Source: Atherix ibis (lineage: Eukaryota > Arthropoda > Insecta > Diptera > Athericidae). From it: a DNA stretch of 64,000 nucleotides. The stretch is taken from assembly GCA_958298945.1 (NCBI GenBank), contig OY282609.1, forward strand, positions 38,289,212 to 38,353,211. The letters run 5' to 3'. This document shows, in pieces, positions 1 to 11,824 of this stretch (positions within the stretch are counted from its first letter, which is position 1; each line of letters starts with the position of its first letter). The notes beneath the pieces are model-generated. The model did not search any database, had not been told where the DNA came from, and saw nothing but the letters and a program-made list of their open reading frames with translations. The position numbers and the translations under genes are program-made.

Positions 1-1240
1 ATTTTTTTGGGTATTCTTAAACAAATCTCCAAGAATAGATGGGTTTGGGTATCGTTTTAATTATTGAAAATTTCCAAAGTAAGGAAAAATAGGTAATACG
101 AAGAATACTGTTGAATATATAAGAAATAAACACGAGAGTTTTCTTGAAGATTTGTTTGAGGATAGGAACTGTTATTAAATCATAACCAGGGGCTTTTTTA
201 TTGAGAAGTTGATGGATTAGATTTTTAATTACGCATGGAGTAAAATTTTTGGGACGGGAACGCACAAAAAGTAGATATGTTAGTTTTTCATAAATTTTCT
301 GTAAGTGCGTCTTATCCTCTATGCCCTTGTGTAGAGTGAAAGTATTCACCAAGTCCTTGGCAAATACGTCAGTCTTTTATACATCTGATTTTGTGCAGGT
401 ACCGTTGTTTTGTCGCAGTGGGTGAGATGTACTTTTATAAGAATTCGTTTTGTTGTTGTCCATAATGAATTATTGTCTGTAATATTTCTTGTATACTGTT
501 CATAGCTTTCAGTTTGATATTTTTATATTTCTGAAGAAAGTTTCCGTTGTAGTTAGTTTAGTTTATATTTATGGCTAGGCATTCTGGAGCATTGTCATTG
601 TGCTCTAGCTATTCATTCTTTGTTAATGAACGTCCGTATATTTGAGGGCAAGTATTATTATGGCATTTATTTTATATCGTATTTAACGTGGGCTTTAATA
701 AACTGAATGTTTTATATATGCAGTAAGGCACTGTACTAACAAATCAAAGTGGTTTTCTGTTTTTAGTCTTTATTTAAAGTTAATCTGTTGATCTACTTCG
801 TGTTGAAATGTGTTTCAGTCGATTGTCCCATTTATGAGTCTGGGCAGAGGATTTTTAATAAAAGGGTTTATTTCAAGAGTAAGGAGAATATGACTATGGT
901 CGAAATTCAGATCTGTTAGAGTATCTTCATATGAATAAGAACCTATGAAGTGAGAGGTAATAAAATAGTTAAGGATATCAAGTCATTTAGAAGGAGATGT
1001 TAGTGAGTAAATTGGAGCTGGAGGAGAAATTACTTGATAGTTTGTATAAGTAGTGCGTCTTGGAGAGTCACTCCTCGAGGATTGCTAACGTGGCAATTCC
1101 ATTCAGCGTGCTTACCATTATAGTCGCTACCCGTGAGAAATTATGCTCCAAGTGACTGGAAGAAGTATGCAAATTTAAAAGCAGTGATGACTTTATTGGC
1201 ACGACAGTATACAAATGCTGTATTTAGGTTAAATTGGAAG
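1..1240 (-). mobile_element. Jockey-clade LINE remnant (endonuclease and RT pieces)
   Basis: Decayed non-LTR retrotransposon reading on the minus strand and cut by the window edge. At 352-17 a 111-codon open stretch carries the RT N-terminal signature NKKAPGYDLI and then LLWKFSIIK, closely matching the better copy at 12.8-14.85 kb. At about 1160-1060 the minus strand reads GSDYNGKHAEWNC, the GD(Y/F)N-KH-W motif of the APE-type endonuclease. Around 990-840 lies the divergent end of the endonuclease with several stops. Order (endonuclease upstream of RT) and strand fit one element. Many stops and frameshifts make it non-functional. The Jockey-like assignment rests on motif resemblance; ends are approximate. 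Confidence 0.75.
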
Positions 1241-1689
1241 GTATTAATTATAACAACTGTGGGTTCCAGGGATTTGGAGGTAAAATTGGAGTGGATGTAA
1301 TGTTTGATGGATATTGTTATTGTGGCTTAATATCTTTCGCATATTATATACCCAGGAGTTTATTTTACAGATGTTATAGTTCATACATCGCCTATCTCGT
1401 TTGGGATCTAATTTGGGTCGAAATTGCGTTGGTAAGCCTCCTGACCTTCTCGGAAACTTACGGATTTGGCTCTAAGGATATACCTCCTGGATACCCGCTC
1501 TAGTGCGTTAGGTAAATTTTTTTGCACTTAAGCGCGTAATATTCGATGTTGATCTTTAGATATCACCCGAAAAACCTCCTTTAATCTACGTAGTTTCAGC
1601 AGCAACCCATTCTATGAAGCATGGGTGACCATCTGTAAATTAAATAAAATCTTGGAGGAAAATTATCCGGTTGACATATGCCCTGAAAT

Positions 1690-2330
1690 TTCAGCCAGGT
1701 TTTTGGTCCCATTTTCAGAGATCATCTTTAATATATAAATTAATTCTGAAAATATGGATTGATTACCTCTTTACGAGTATATATCAGTTCGAATGTGGTT
1801 GATGCCAAACTAACTGATCAAAATTTTGAACGCCGTGGATACGAACTAATCTCCGTTATCTGATACTAGACTTTTGGGTAGCCCAATTAGATGGAAAACT
1901 TTGTGCTTTAGGAATTTATAGATATGAGTGGGGAAAATTATCCGCAAGGTGGTTAATAGGGGAATTTGGAAAAGTGTTTTAAGACGATAAACATGTGGGT
2001 ATTACCTGATTTACTGCATCTAATCCAGGCGCCATTTTGGGCAGAAAGATATACCGTCTGATGCGTTTCAGAGTTCTCCTTATTTAATTAATTCAGCTCT
2101 CTTGCCTTGCGGTATCCACAGCTTCCAAGCCTTATCTTCAAGTAATGAATTTCCTGTTCAAAGGAGCGTACGGACGTAGACAAAACCTCTATCTATCAAG
2201 TATTGTTATAATTGGCGCGCATTTCTTCTCTCAATGCAGGTATTCTTCGAGAGATACAATGGTCCACGCTATCAATTTACTTAATTTGAAAGATGTTTTT
2301 CCAGAATAGTCTGAATCTTGAAGTTGAGCG
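1690..2330 (-). pseudogene. Ty3/Gypsy-type integrase remnant
   Basis: The minus strand contains a degraded retroelement integrase. At about 2200-2120 a segment reads AWKLWIPQGKRAELI, the region after the HHCC zinc domain in Gypsy integrases. At about 2000-1830 it reads DMFIVLKHFSKFP and then LVSDNGD-FVSTAFK, which corresponds to the first catalytic Asp region and the SDNG motif with the second Asp. FGINHIRT follows, matching the usual GI-H-T segment. Stops interrupt the frame repeatedly, so this is a fossil. No LTRs were found around it. The 440 bases toward the LINE at 1-1240 may be its C-terminal part but I cannot confirm that. Confidence 0.65.
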
Positions 2331-3053
2331 TTTTGGCTGATAAGTTTTTAGGTATTATGTGTCTTAAGAGAATTTGAACGTAAATTGTAAGGGGAAGATC
2401 TTTGGTTCGACTACTGCTTTAAGGGGAAGACTTTTGGTTCGACCACTGATATCTTGTCGTCGTAAAATAGAGTCAAAAGGGGTACTAAAATTGGGAGAAT
2501 GTAAAATTTGGTCTAAATCATTATGGTCTAAAAGTAAAATAGGTAGGCTAGTAAAATAGGATGAAACTGGGTCTAAAAAGTAGTCTGGGTCGGTTGAATT
2601 TTCGTGTGCGGGTCTTCCGGGTCGGAAAATAATTATACTGAGAATTTATTTAGGAAGAAACGGTGAGAAAAATGGAAAACTTTAATTCAGATTTGAGCGG
2701 TCTGGCTGATAAGTTTTTAGGTATTATGTGTCTTAAGAGAATTTGAACGTAAATTGTAAGGGGAAGATCTTTGGTTCGACTACTGCTTTAAGGGGAAGAC
2801 TTTTGGTTCACCACTGATATCTTGACATCGTAAAATAGAGTCAAGAGGGGTACTAAAATTGGGAGAATGTAAAATTTGGTCTAAATCATTATGGTCTAAA
2901 AGTGAAATAGGTGGGCTAGTGAAATAGGATGAAACTGGGTCTAAAAAGTAGTCTGGGTCGGTTGAATTTCCGGGTCGGAAAATAATTATACTGATAATTT
3001 ATTTAGGAAGAAAGGGTGAGAAAAATGGAAAAACTTTAATTCAGATTTGAGTG
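2326..3053. repeat. Two-copy tandem repeat, period 369 bp
   Basis: Two direct copies abut: 2326-2694 and 2695-3053. Both start with GAGCG-T-TGGCTGATAAG and end near TTTAATTCAGATTTGAG. Copy 2 lacks about 10 bases around 2960. Each copy also contains a short internal repeat of AAGGGGAAGA-CTT-TGGTTCGAC. The 61-codon open frame in copy 1 is not preserved in copy 2 because of indels, so this looks non-coding. It could be an LTR or UTR fragment of the Gypsy-like remnant next to it, or a small satellite. Confidence 0.85.
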
Positions 3054-4241
3054 ACTATCCTGTTTAATCATGGTGGTTGGCATCGAGATCAGATGAAGGG
3101 GTCGTCAGCCTATTTGTTTTTGGAAAATGCCTATGATTGGATCAAGATCTAGTGTTGTTCTCGATTCCTTTTTATTTTTTCGCCAAGCATCTTGGACACC
3201 GCGTCTTTATTACATGTCCGAGTTTGTTGAAGTTCAAGCATAGCGGAATAAAAAAATAGCCATTTTATGTATTCCTAACTGGCTTCGTATAGCGGGCGAT
3301 AAACCTGTCCATACAATTTGTGCAAATTTTCACTCCTGGAATAGGAGTCGATAATCAATAACATCTTGTTAAAAAGCATGTATATGTTGGAGATCAACAG
3401 GGCAGGGTTTCCACTATATATTATAATATACGAGTATATAGCACGATATTTTAGTTAGTGAAGCAAAAAAAATTCACGTCAAATTATTTATTGGAGGGAA
3501 TGAGACCAACTTGCACTGCAAAAAAAATAATGATGAGATTAAAAAAATTTTTAATTATGGGGGAATGGAGGCTGATGTGAAAATTAATATCTAATAATTT
3601 CCCAAATAAATTCAATTTTATATGTTGCGTATTCTCGATTTTTTCCTTTTTTTCATTAATTCTGCTCAATTTCCACATAAGACCTAAAATATGTAATTTT
3701 TAGAATTAAATTTCAATTTGTATTTTAAAATATGTGATATTTTCAATAACAAAATTACCTACTATGCCGTATTCATGACTCTCGACTATCTCAGCGTACA
3801 TAAGCTAAGCAGCAAGTTGTCGTCATATATATCTCTCTCTTTCAGCGAAAGATAACTCTGATAGTTTAACCAGAATCTCCAAAAGACGAAGGAATAACTG
3901 GGCATCGTGACAGGCTAGCTTTACAGGATTATATCGGGATTCTTTATCATATCACCGTCGCCTTCGCACCCAAACGTAATAAAAAAATTCATGCCAAAAA
4001 GTATATTTAAAATGGAGATACCAAAGATATGAGCTTCTCCAGGGCAAAAAGATCTAGGCTAGGGAATAAAAAGTCCAGGCCAAAAAAGATCTAGGCTACG
4101 GAATGTTGGAAGTGCCCCTTTATACTTCATAACCTACCTTGGTTGGCTGAGCTCATGGTTTAACAGATGATCTGTAATGACTCAGGAAGGGGGGTGAAAA
4201 TAAAAATTATATTATCATTCCATGATATATGTACATATATA
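3054..4241. other. Intergenic, no gene recognised
   Basis: AT-rich and full of stops in all frames. The minus strand at about 3250-3170 reads CLNFNKLGHVIK, reminiscent of a gag CCHC zinc knuckle, but the spacing is broken and this is weak. The stretch at 3975-4050 (CATGCCAAAA...GGAGATA...TTCTCCA) resembles 47,975-48,060, so an unnamed dispersed repeat may be present. Confidence 0.4.
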
Positions 4242-4989
4242 TTGGATTGTTCCGAAAGTAATTTTTTTTTGAAGCAGATGGAGTTGAAGCTGATGAAGAC
4301 ACAATAAAGGCATTAATAGATGCAAACTGGCGAATAACAACTCGTGAGATCGTTGAGATATTAAATTAAAATGATCCATTTTTGAAGCGTACATTACTGG
4401 GGATGAGAAATGGGTTATCTACAATAATGTTAAGCACAAAAGATCCTGGAGTAGATCAGATCACTTCGAAAGCCAATATTCATCAAAAACGGTTATGCTA
4501 TCTGTTTGGTGGGATTCCAAAGGAATCGTTTATTTTGAGCTTCTATAGAGCAACACAACGATCAATTCTGAAGTGTACTGTCATCAATTAGACAAATTAA
4601 ATGATTCGCTTAAAGAAAAAAGGCCAGAATTGGTAAATAGGAAAAGTATAGTGTTCCAACAGGATAATGCAAAACCACATACAAGTTTGAATGTTCGGCA
4701 AAAGCTTTTGGAGCTTGGATGGGATATACTACCACACCCAGCATATTCTCAAGATCTAGCACCTTTTGATTATTATTTGTTCCGGTCTCTACAAAATTTT
4801 TTAGGTGGTGAAACGTTTAATTCAAATAAGGAGGTCAAAAATCACTTGGATCAGTTTTTTTGCCAGCATGCTACTACCAGAAAGATGGCAAAAGGTGTTG
4901 GATTAGACTGGACAATATTTAATTGAATAAAATATTAATTCACTATAAGATCATTTAAAAAAAAAGAAATTACTTTCCGAAGAACCCAA
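4242..4989 (+). mobile_element. Internally deleted mariner (DD34D), complete ends
   Basis: A 748-bp mariner-type transposon with imperfect terminal inverted repeats of about 28 bp (left TTGGATTGTTCCGAAAGTAA, right the reverse complement of TTGGGTTCTTCGGAAAGTAA), flanked by TA on both sides. Inside, 4573-4926 encodes the C-terminal half of a transposase, with FQQDNAKPHTS carrying the second Asp and DLAPFDYYLF the third; 34 residues lie between them. The first catalytic region TGDEKWVIY is readable at 4395-4425 in another frame. Most of the N-terminal helix-turn-helix DNA-binding region is missing, joined abruptly near 4370. It is a non-autonomous deletion derivative that could be moved only by an intact relative. 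Confidence 0.88.
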
Positions 4990-5235
4990 TATATATATTT
5001 TTTCCAATAATTGCTTTGTTGCTAAGTTTGTTACAATATTTGTTGTTACTTTAAATTAATTATACTTACGGTTTCTGTTTTTTTACATTGGTAGGAAAGA
5101 GTTAGCGCTGATAATAATGATAATAGTTATAATGATGCAAAATGTTCTTATTTTATTTGTATTTCTTTAAAAAAAAATACAATAAAAAATAAAACTAAAT
5201 AAGAAAAATTGAGAAATTCAACGTTATCACTTTTC

Positions 5236-5238
<3 letters not shown>

Positions 5239-5292
<54 letters not shown>
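5239..5292. repeat. (AT)n microsatellite
   Basis: About 27 uninterrupted AT dinucleotides, followed by CATATATACC. Confidence 0.97.
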
Positions 5293-5294
<2 letters not shown>

Positions 5295-5950
5295 TATATA
5301 CCAATAAAATTTTTTTTTACCTGAGCAAATAATCATCCATACATAATTAACTTAAATTCTATTGTTTTTTTCCTTCTCTTACCTTGTCCACCCTCTTATA
5401 ATTATGAATAATACAAAATTATAATTTATTTAATTTGAATTTGAACAGATTTCATTTAATAGTAAGTTGTTATTTATCTTTTTAGTAAAGTAAATTCGCT
5501 ATTTTCATTATTGCTACTTTTTTATCGTATATGTATTGAAATAATTGATTTTTTACAGGCATATACAATTTTTTTGGTTTGTTTTATTCTAACATTTCTG
5601 CTTATATATACACCCATACGAAAAGATATTTACTGCTTTTTTTATATTTTTATTTTCTAACTTATTATTTTATATTTTAATTTTTTAATAGTAATAGGTA
5701 TTTTTCACAATTTTTTTGTAATTACAATTCTATTGTTTTTTTTTCATATCATGTATTATAAAAATATGATTTTAAACTTATATTAAGTTCCCCTTCTCAA
5801 TCACTGTCCTCTGCTCTTCTATTATTTTGCTCTTAGAGAAATTAATTTCATTTTATCATTAACTTTTTTCTTTATTTATATTGTTACGATACAACATAGT
5901 TTCGATAGATATAGTAAAAAATAAAAATAAAATGTTACACAGATTACGAG

Positions 5951-6163
5951 ACATCCGCACAATACTTTATTTCTCTCCAATTAACTACTACACAAATTAC
6001 GCAGTGTTTACATATTTTATTTATCTCCAATTAATTACTGCATAAATAGTAATTAATTGGAGATAAATAAAATATGTTAACACTGCGTAAGTGTTTACAT
6101 ATTTTATTTATCCACACAATACTTTATTTCGCTCCAATTAACTACTACACAAATTACGCAGCG
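5951..6163. repeat. Hairpin with flanking direct repeats
   Basis: Arms of 41 bp at 5999-6039 and 6048-6088 are inverted with one mismatch and an 8-base loop. The block is bracketed by direct repeats of about 53 bp, 5951-6003 and 6110-6163 (CACAATACTTTATTTC-CTCC...). It resembles a small foldback element or the scar of a snap-back repair event. Confidence 0.85.
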
Positions 6164-6839
6164 TCTACAATACACCGCTTATAATTGCTGTTACTTTTCT
6201 ACTCTTGTTCTTTCCCGAGTGATAAGCAAACTTGAATAATGGCAGTATGATTGAATCGTTCTACTATACATGTAGCGAAAAATTAAGAGTTGTTTCGGAA
6301 GTGAATAAGTTTTTATTAATTTAAGTAAATTTAAATAGAAATAAATTGATCACTTGGATAAAGCTTTAAAATAAATTTAATATATTAGGCAATGATGAAG
6401 GATATATACTGCAATGTACCCATAGAATACGAAGCAAGACTTCAGCGGTATCTTCATTTGATGCTAAATTATCACTAGTAGTATGGATGAATGTTTAAGT
6501 CAATATGTAGCTGTATCCACAATCGCACTTCTTTCTACGTGCGATCTTACTGCATAATAAAAGTACACCAAATACAGTATAATTCCACCTGAATAGCTCT
6601 TCGATTATGATGACCTTATGCGTTTGGTTGATTGTTTAGGTTACTTTAATCTTTCAACAGTACTACCAAGAAGATTGCAGTAAATTACTCTATGCATGAT
6701 CTTCTCCGAGACTTTGGTGATTATAAGCTTACTGACAAAGATGTACTAAATTTATTAATATAGTCAACTGCAGACGTAAAATCATGCTCACTCTCACCCA
6801 TCATCTTCCACCTAAAGCGTAAAGCTAAGTAAATCCTTA

Positions 6840-7480
6840 CGTCTTAGATAAAAAACGGTAGCATAAGATAATCAACATTCTTACAAGTTCAGATCTTTCC
6901 TTTTAATTAAAAATATTATTAATAGTTTACAAAATGATTCCAACACCCAACCAACCAAAAACTTTCTTACCTCAGGGTGTACTTCTTCAGAATCAGTTTG
7001 GATTTTTAGATGCGTTTTTGCAGTGTCATCGTATAGTCAATTATATAGCGTGCTCGCTAAAGCGGAAGAAATACTGCTCAAATATATTTTTTAAACATTT
7101 CGCACACTTTCGACCCTGTACGGCATGCTGAATTACTTTAAAAGTTGCAGCAAGTCCTACTCTCTGGTTATTTTTACATCCGAAAATCCTATTCCCTAGA
7201 CCGATATTTTCAGGTAGCTGAAAATATTGAGTATTCTGTTATATATGCCATTTTCATCGGTGTCCCTCAGGGAAGTATCCTAGCAACAATCCTTTATAAT
7301 ATGATATTCTTTATCACAGTGATATCTTTACCACAATATATGCTGATGATACAGCCTTCCATACACTGCATAAAGATCCTTCCATAGCCACCAATATTTC
7401 TTAGAAACCTAGTTCAAAAGGTGGAAATTGGAAGTAAATGAGCAAAAATCTGCTCATGTTACTTTCACATTCTGCCTGTC
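6840..7480 (+). pseudogene. Jockey-type reverse transcriptase fragment
   Basis: The plus strand carries a broken LINE RT of the same family as the copy at 12.8-14.85 kb, in opposite orientation. NQFGFLDAFLQCHRIVNYIA (about 6980-7050) aligns with that copy's NHQFGF-QCHRVVDFIA. GVPQGSIL lies at 7260-7285. The catalytic YADD box reads IYADDTAFHTLH at about 7335-7370, one frame off from the preceding motif. Stops and frameshifts occur between every block. No endonuclease or 3' tail is visible. Confidence 0.75.
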
Positions 7481-7539
7481 TCTTCACTGAGTTTTCTAAG
7501 TACTTTTTTAGTTTTACTTCGGGTTATATTTTTTTTGGG

Positions 7540-8215
7540 AAAATTTTGCCTCGTTAGCCTTTATTACACGTGCAAAAGCATTTATGTTTTTCGGAATTAG
7601 TTTTTCGAGTATATCCATCTATATTTGTGATAGACCGTCAACAATGACATTTAAATTTCTTTGTTTATAAACTATCTTGAAGTTATAGTCAAGTAAGTCT
7701 AATTTTATTTTAGTTGGTTTGAATGAGGGGTTTTTAGGGCTAAACCAACTTACGCGTGATTGGTAATATGTTACTATGATAAATCTTGTGTCATAAAGAT
7801 ATGGCCTAAAGTAATTTACTGAGTAGTTCCTTCTCAATAACTGGATTGTTTAATTCATATTTGTGTAACGTTCGACTTGCGTAGGCTATTGGATTATTTT
7901 TCCCAATTTCACCTTCTGCCAAAACTGCACGTAGGGCATAATCTAAGGCATCTGTAGTAATTACAAATAGTTTATCAAAGTTGGCGTACTACAGCAGAGG
8001 TGGACTTATTAATATGTTCAATGCCTTTCAGCATTCAATAGTCCAATTAAAGACTACATTCTTCTTTATTAGGGAGTTTGGAGGTTTTGCAATCTCAACA
8101 AATCATGAGATGAAACGTCTATAATAGTTACAGAATACCATGAATATTTTCATTTTATCAGCATTTTTTGGTATTGAATAATCTCTGAAGATGTCAAGTT
8201 GAAAGGTGTCAAGTT
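7540..8215 (-). pseudogene. Ty3/Gypsy RT-RNase H remnant
   Basis: Minus-strand Gypsy pol fragment. From 8165 it reads FCNYYRRFIS (end of the RT thumb/tether). At about 7975-7810 comes the RNase H start ITTDALDYALRAVL, then NPIAYASRTL. At 7837-7619 an open 72-codon stretch holds VTYYQSRVSWF, KLDLLDYNFKIVYK and DGLSQI, matching the usual TDHQSL-WLF, W-L-L-EFDF-I-Y and D-LSR blocks. The D of the TDH motif is changed to Y and several stops are present. No protease, integrase or LTR is attached. Confidence 0.78.
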
Positions 8216-8824
8216 GTCCATGGGAGCTAAGAAGGCTCTTAAAGAAAAAAGAATGGAAAGATAAAGGAAAAAAATTGCTCAATACAAAAATAATTTAAAA
8301 AAATTTCTAGAAAAGGTAGAAAATAGGATATGTAGAGGAAGTTATAGAAATTAGGAAGGTTAAAATTTGTCGCCAAAATATAATCTAAAAAAATTTGTAA
8401 AATTTATCATAAGAAAAATTTTAAGAGTCCAAAAATAAAGGAAAAATAAAAGATGGGTGAAGCTGATCAGCGTCGTTGGTGGGAGAAACTTAGATGCTAC
8501 TCCTCTCCCTGGCGTATCCCCAAATCCGCCCTATAGAACTCCATAGCAAAATAATTTAAGAGTGCCCCTAATGAAATTCGACGATTATATTTATCAACTC
8601 ATACTACAACATAAGTTAGAATATAGGACCGGATACCTAGGTGAAAAAGTGGCCTTGAATAAAAAATATTAAATTAGTTATACTTCATTATAAATTTTTT
8701 TAATCCGATTAATACAAACGGTTTAAATCAATATTTATCACGGACTTCACTATTTATGTTCCGTTTATTTCTAAAAAGAATTCTATTAATTTTAAAGTTT
8801 CACTTCAAATCTTTTTCATTTTTC
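8216..8824. other. Purine-rich intergenic stretch
   Basis: No gene seen. 8216-8470 is A/G-rich. The sequence around 8200-8240 (TCAAGTTGTCCATGGGAG) resembles 48,030-48,050, so a degraded dispersed repeat may start here. Confidence 0.35.
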
Positions 8825-10256
8825 ATTTCTGTATTAAAGGTAAGTTAAATACACAAAAATCCGATTATTTTTATTATCATGATAAGTAAATTACAAAATC
8901 AGTTTGTTTTCATTATCATGATAAATTATAAAAATCAGTAAAATTTTTATAGGTCAGGCAATTTCTGTCCCATTATTTAAGTTAATAATAATAACGGAGA
9001 AAAAAAATCTTTTGTTATTCGATTATATGGTCTATATCATATTGTCTCAAAAACATTTAATTATTTCTTTGTTAAATTTATCAATAAAGAAAGGAAAAAA
9101 TAATAAAGGAAGAAAGAAAGGAAGACAAAAAGAAAGGAAAAGCATGCAATGGGTAGAAAAGGAAGAAAAGAAGAAAAGATAATCTAGTAATCTCCAATAT
9201 TTTTCCCATTGTCAATCAGTCGTCGATGCCATTATTTGATATTAATTCTTTAACAATTAATTAATATTATTAAAAATTATTAATGTTGTTTAAAATAATT
9301 ACTTAAAAATTATAACAATAATAATAATTAAGTAATTATTTTAAACAACATGTAACAAATAATTAAGTAATTATTTAAAATAATTAAGTAATTATTTTAA
9401 ACAACATGTAACAATATTTTTACAAAAATACACGTAGATGAGAAAAAGAATGGTACAAAATGAAACATATTACATATAAAGCAAGATAATTAGTATTAGT
9501 AGGCATTTAGTTTCTTCAATTTTAATATAAATGAAAATATAAAATTATAAACATTTATTTTATTTTACATGATTTTATATTATAGATTTTAATATATAAA
9601 ACTTGAATATCAGTTCAGATCCAAGTAAAAATTTAATTATTTAAAAAAAAAATGCCGAACAAAATATTAAAACATTTTCAAAATGAAATTTTCCTAATAT
9701 ATGCCAAATCTATATATCTCCAAATTTCAAATATTATTATTTTTATTTTATTTTAGTTTAATTAGATAATAAATCATGAAATTTCAATTTGAATTATTTT
9801 ACTAATAATTTGAATTAACTTTTTCATATTTTTCTCTGCAGAAAATACCATCTCTTCTTATATATATTTTCCTTTTCAGAAAATACAATTTAACTTTTTT
9901 CATATTATTTTTACTATTATTAATTTTTAAACAATTATATATTTTAATAAAATATTATAAAATATTTTTTTTATAACTACATTTGCTAATTTTTCTTAGT
10001 TCTGTTCGATTTTTCAGGCTTGTCCCTTTAAAAAAAATTTCCCACACCATTTTTTAATCAAATATCAAAATATCTCATTCATTTGCTTAATCATTTACCT
10101 ATTTATTATATTGTAATTTCGAAACTTTCCCTGCAATATTTTATATTTATAATTAATTTAAAATTTTTTTTATCAATTTGCTCTTTCAAATAGAAAATTT
10201 GTATTAAATATGTACCTACAAAGAATATAATCAGGATCGAGTTGAGATGATTTACT

Positions 10257-10409
10257 AGCTTGAACTAGAGTTGTAAAGATCTTTATAAAACGAGGCAAAT
10301 TCTTATGAATTTCAAGCACCTATTAATACTGCAAGATGCCCAACACCAATTAATATATCTAAAAACTTTGCCTCGTTTTATAAAGATCTTTACAACTCTA
10401 GTTCAAGCT
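10257..10409. repeat. 43-bp perfect inverted repeat
   Basis: Arms 10,257-10,299 and 10,367-10,409 are exact reverse complements (GCTTGAACTAGAG... / ...CTCTAGTTCAAGC) with a 67-base loop. The unit B counterpart is 15,720-15,762 / 15,830-15,872 with two mismatches. The right arm is LINE coding sequence. The left arm lies outside the LINE's apparent target-site duplication. Confidence 0.93.
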
Positions 10410-11824
10410 CATCTCTACAAACTCATGTAAACGATCAGGTCGACAGTTTTTTATCAAACTCCCCAACTCATATTACAAAATTCAGCACCGATAACAGTGC
10501 GAGCAATCCCAGCTCTCTAGATATGTTTATATCCGAAAACACACTCTATTCTATAATAAAATATTTAAATAATAAAAAGTCTGCTGGCATCGATAATATA
10601 TCGAATTTTATGCTTAAAAAGATTCCGAAAAAGAGTCCCTTAGTTGCAATATTTAATCACTGCATCATTAATTTCTACTTCCCTAAAGCCTGGAAGATAG
10701 GCATAATCTTTAATATTTCGAAAACTCAAGGTAGAGCAGCCATCCAACAACATCGACCTATATCTCGATGTTGTTGGATGGCTGCTCTACCTTGAAAAGG
10801 TAAATGAATTTTACGAAAAGGTAAATGAATTTTGTAATGAAAATAAAATTATTCCCGACTTTCAATTCGGATTTCGGAAAAGGCACTCAACTTTGGATTC
10901 TGATTAAAAATACAGCTATTCCAGTATTCACGTATTCTGATTAAAAATACAGCTATTCCAGTCTCAAATCAACTAAAATATTTAGGCATCAACTTTAACT
11001 CAATGTTCAAATTTAACCCACATATTGAGTTAACTCTGAAAAAAGCCAAAAGGGGTATTCATACCTTTCTATTCCTACTTAGGCGTCGGAAGGGGCTTAG
11101 TATAAATACAAAATTACTATTCTATAAACAACTTATTCGGCCAATTATTGGCTATGCATTTCCAATCTATTTTAGTTTCTCGAAAACGTATGCCAATAAA
11201 GTCCATATATTCGAAAAGTCAATCATTAGGAAATGCCTTTCAAAATATCGTAAAATAGACGGCAAGCATTATTCTAACTCCTATATTTATCAGAAAAGTA
11301 ATCTTACTCCTTTTATTTCATACATGGTTGGTCTAACCAAAAACTTTCTCCAGCATTTAATAGACCATACCAATCCACTCATTCAACAGTCAATAGAAAG
11401 TATTAAATCTCAAGCCACCCAACACAATGATTACCTTTATGCCTCACCAATCATTATATCTGATTTTGCTAAAGATAGTGATATTATGAACGTTCAGTTT
11501 TATAATTCCTTAACTCCCATTTCCATCGTGGTTAGCGGAAGCAACACAAAATTCCCAAAAATCCCAAACTCCTAATCCACTCTCCCTGAATATTCCTTTC
11601 CCTAATTTTTTTTAAGTCAATTAAATATATAGAATATAGTGTTTGAGCAAGCACATATAATTTTTAAGCCATAGTTGTAGCAATTCATGTACTTAGTCAT
11701 TAAAAACTAATTTACTATATAAGCAAAGAATGTACAGAGCATGTGTCAGCTCTACGTTTTAAATACCATATAAATATGTACAAGTACTATGTAAATAATA
11801 AATGCTCTACTTAAATGACAAAAA
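10346..11824 (+). mobile_element. 5'-truncated LINE insertion with TSD (unit A)
   Basis: A non-LTR retrotransposon fragment flanked by 13-bp direct repeats AAGATGCCCAACA (10,333-10,345 and 11,825-11,837) and ending in a short A run. An open frame runs from the left junction to 10,795 and contains the RT block NKKSAGIDNISNFMLKK and FPKAWKIGIIF. After a palindrome, the plus strand reads NKIIPDFQFGFRKRHST (10,840-10,885). 11,003-11,575 encodes the RT C-terminal part (LKYLGINF upstream, then RRRKGLSINTKLLFYKQLIR and IIGYAFPIYF). The segment with the YADD active site is deleted, so this copy cannot be enzymatically active. It is a different family from the Jockey copies. Confidence 0.85.
10726..10795. 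repeat. 31-bp perfect palindrome inside the RT
   Basis: Arms 10,726-10,756 and 10,765-10,795 (CATCCAACAACATCGA / TCGATGTTGTTGGATG core) with an 8-base loop. It sits where the RT sequence HRPIS should continue, replacing downstream coding sequence with a mirror copy. It is preserved in unit B at 16,195-16,264. Confidence 0.95.

Larger units (their letters stand above)
4990..6839. other. AT-rich intergenic stretch without a gene
   Basis: No frame shows a recognisable protein. It contains an (AT)n microsatellite and the hairpin/direct-repeat block described separately. 6300-6800 has no long open frame and no family I recognise. Confidence 0.5.

Noticed and set aside
1234..1503. 89-codon ORF on the plus strand
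   Set aside because: It also starts at TTG, lies between two minus-strand element remnants and has no recognisable features.
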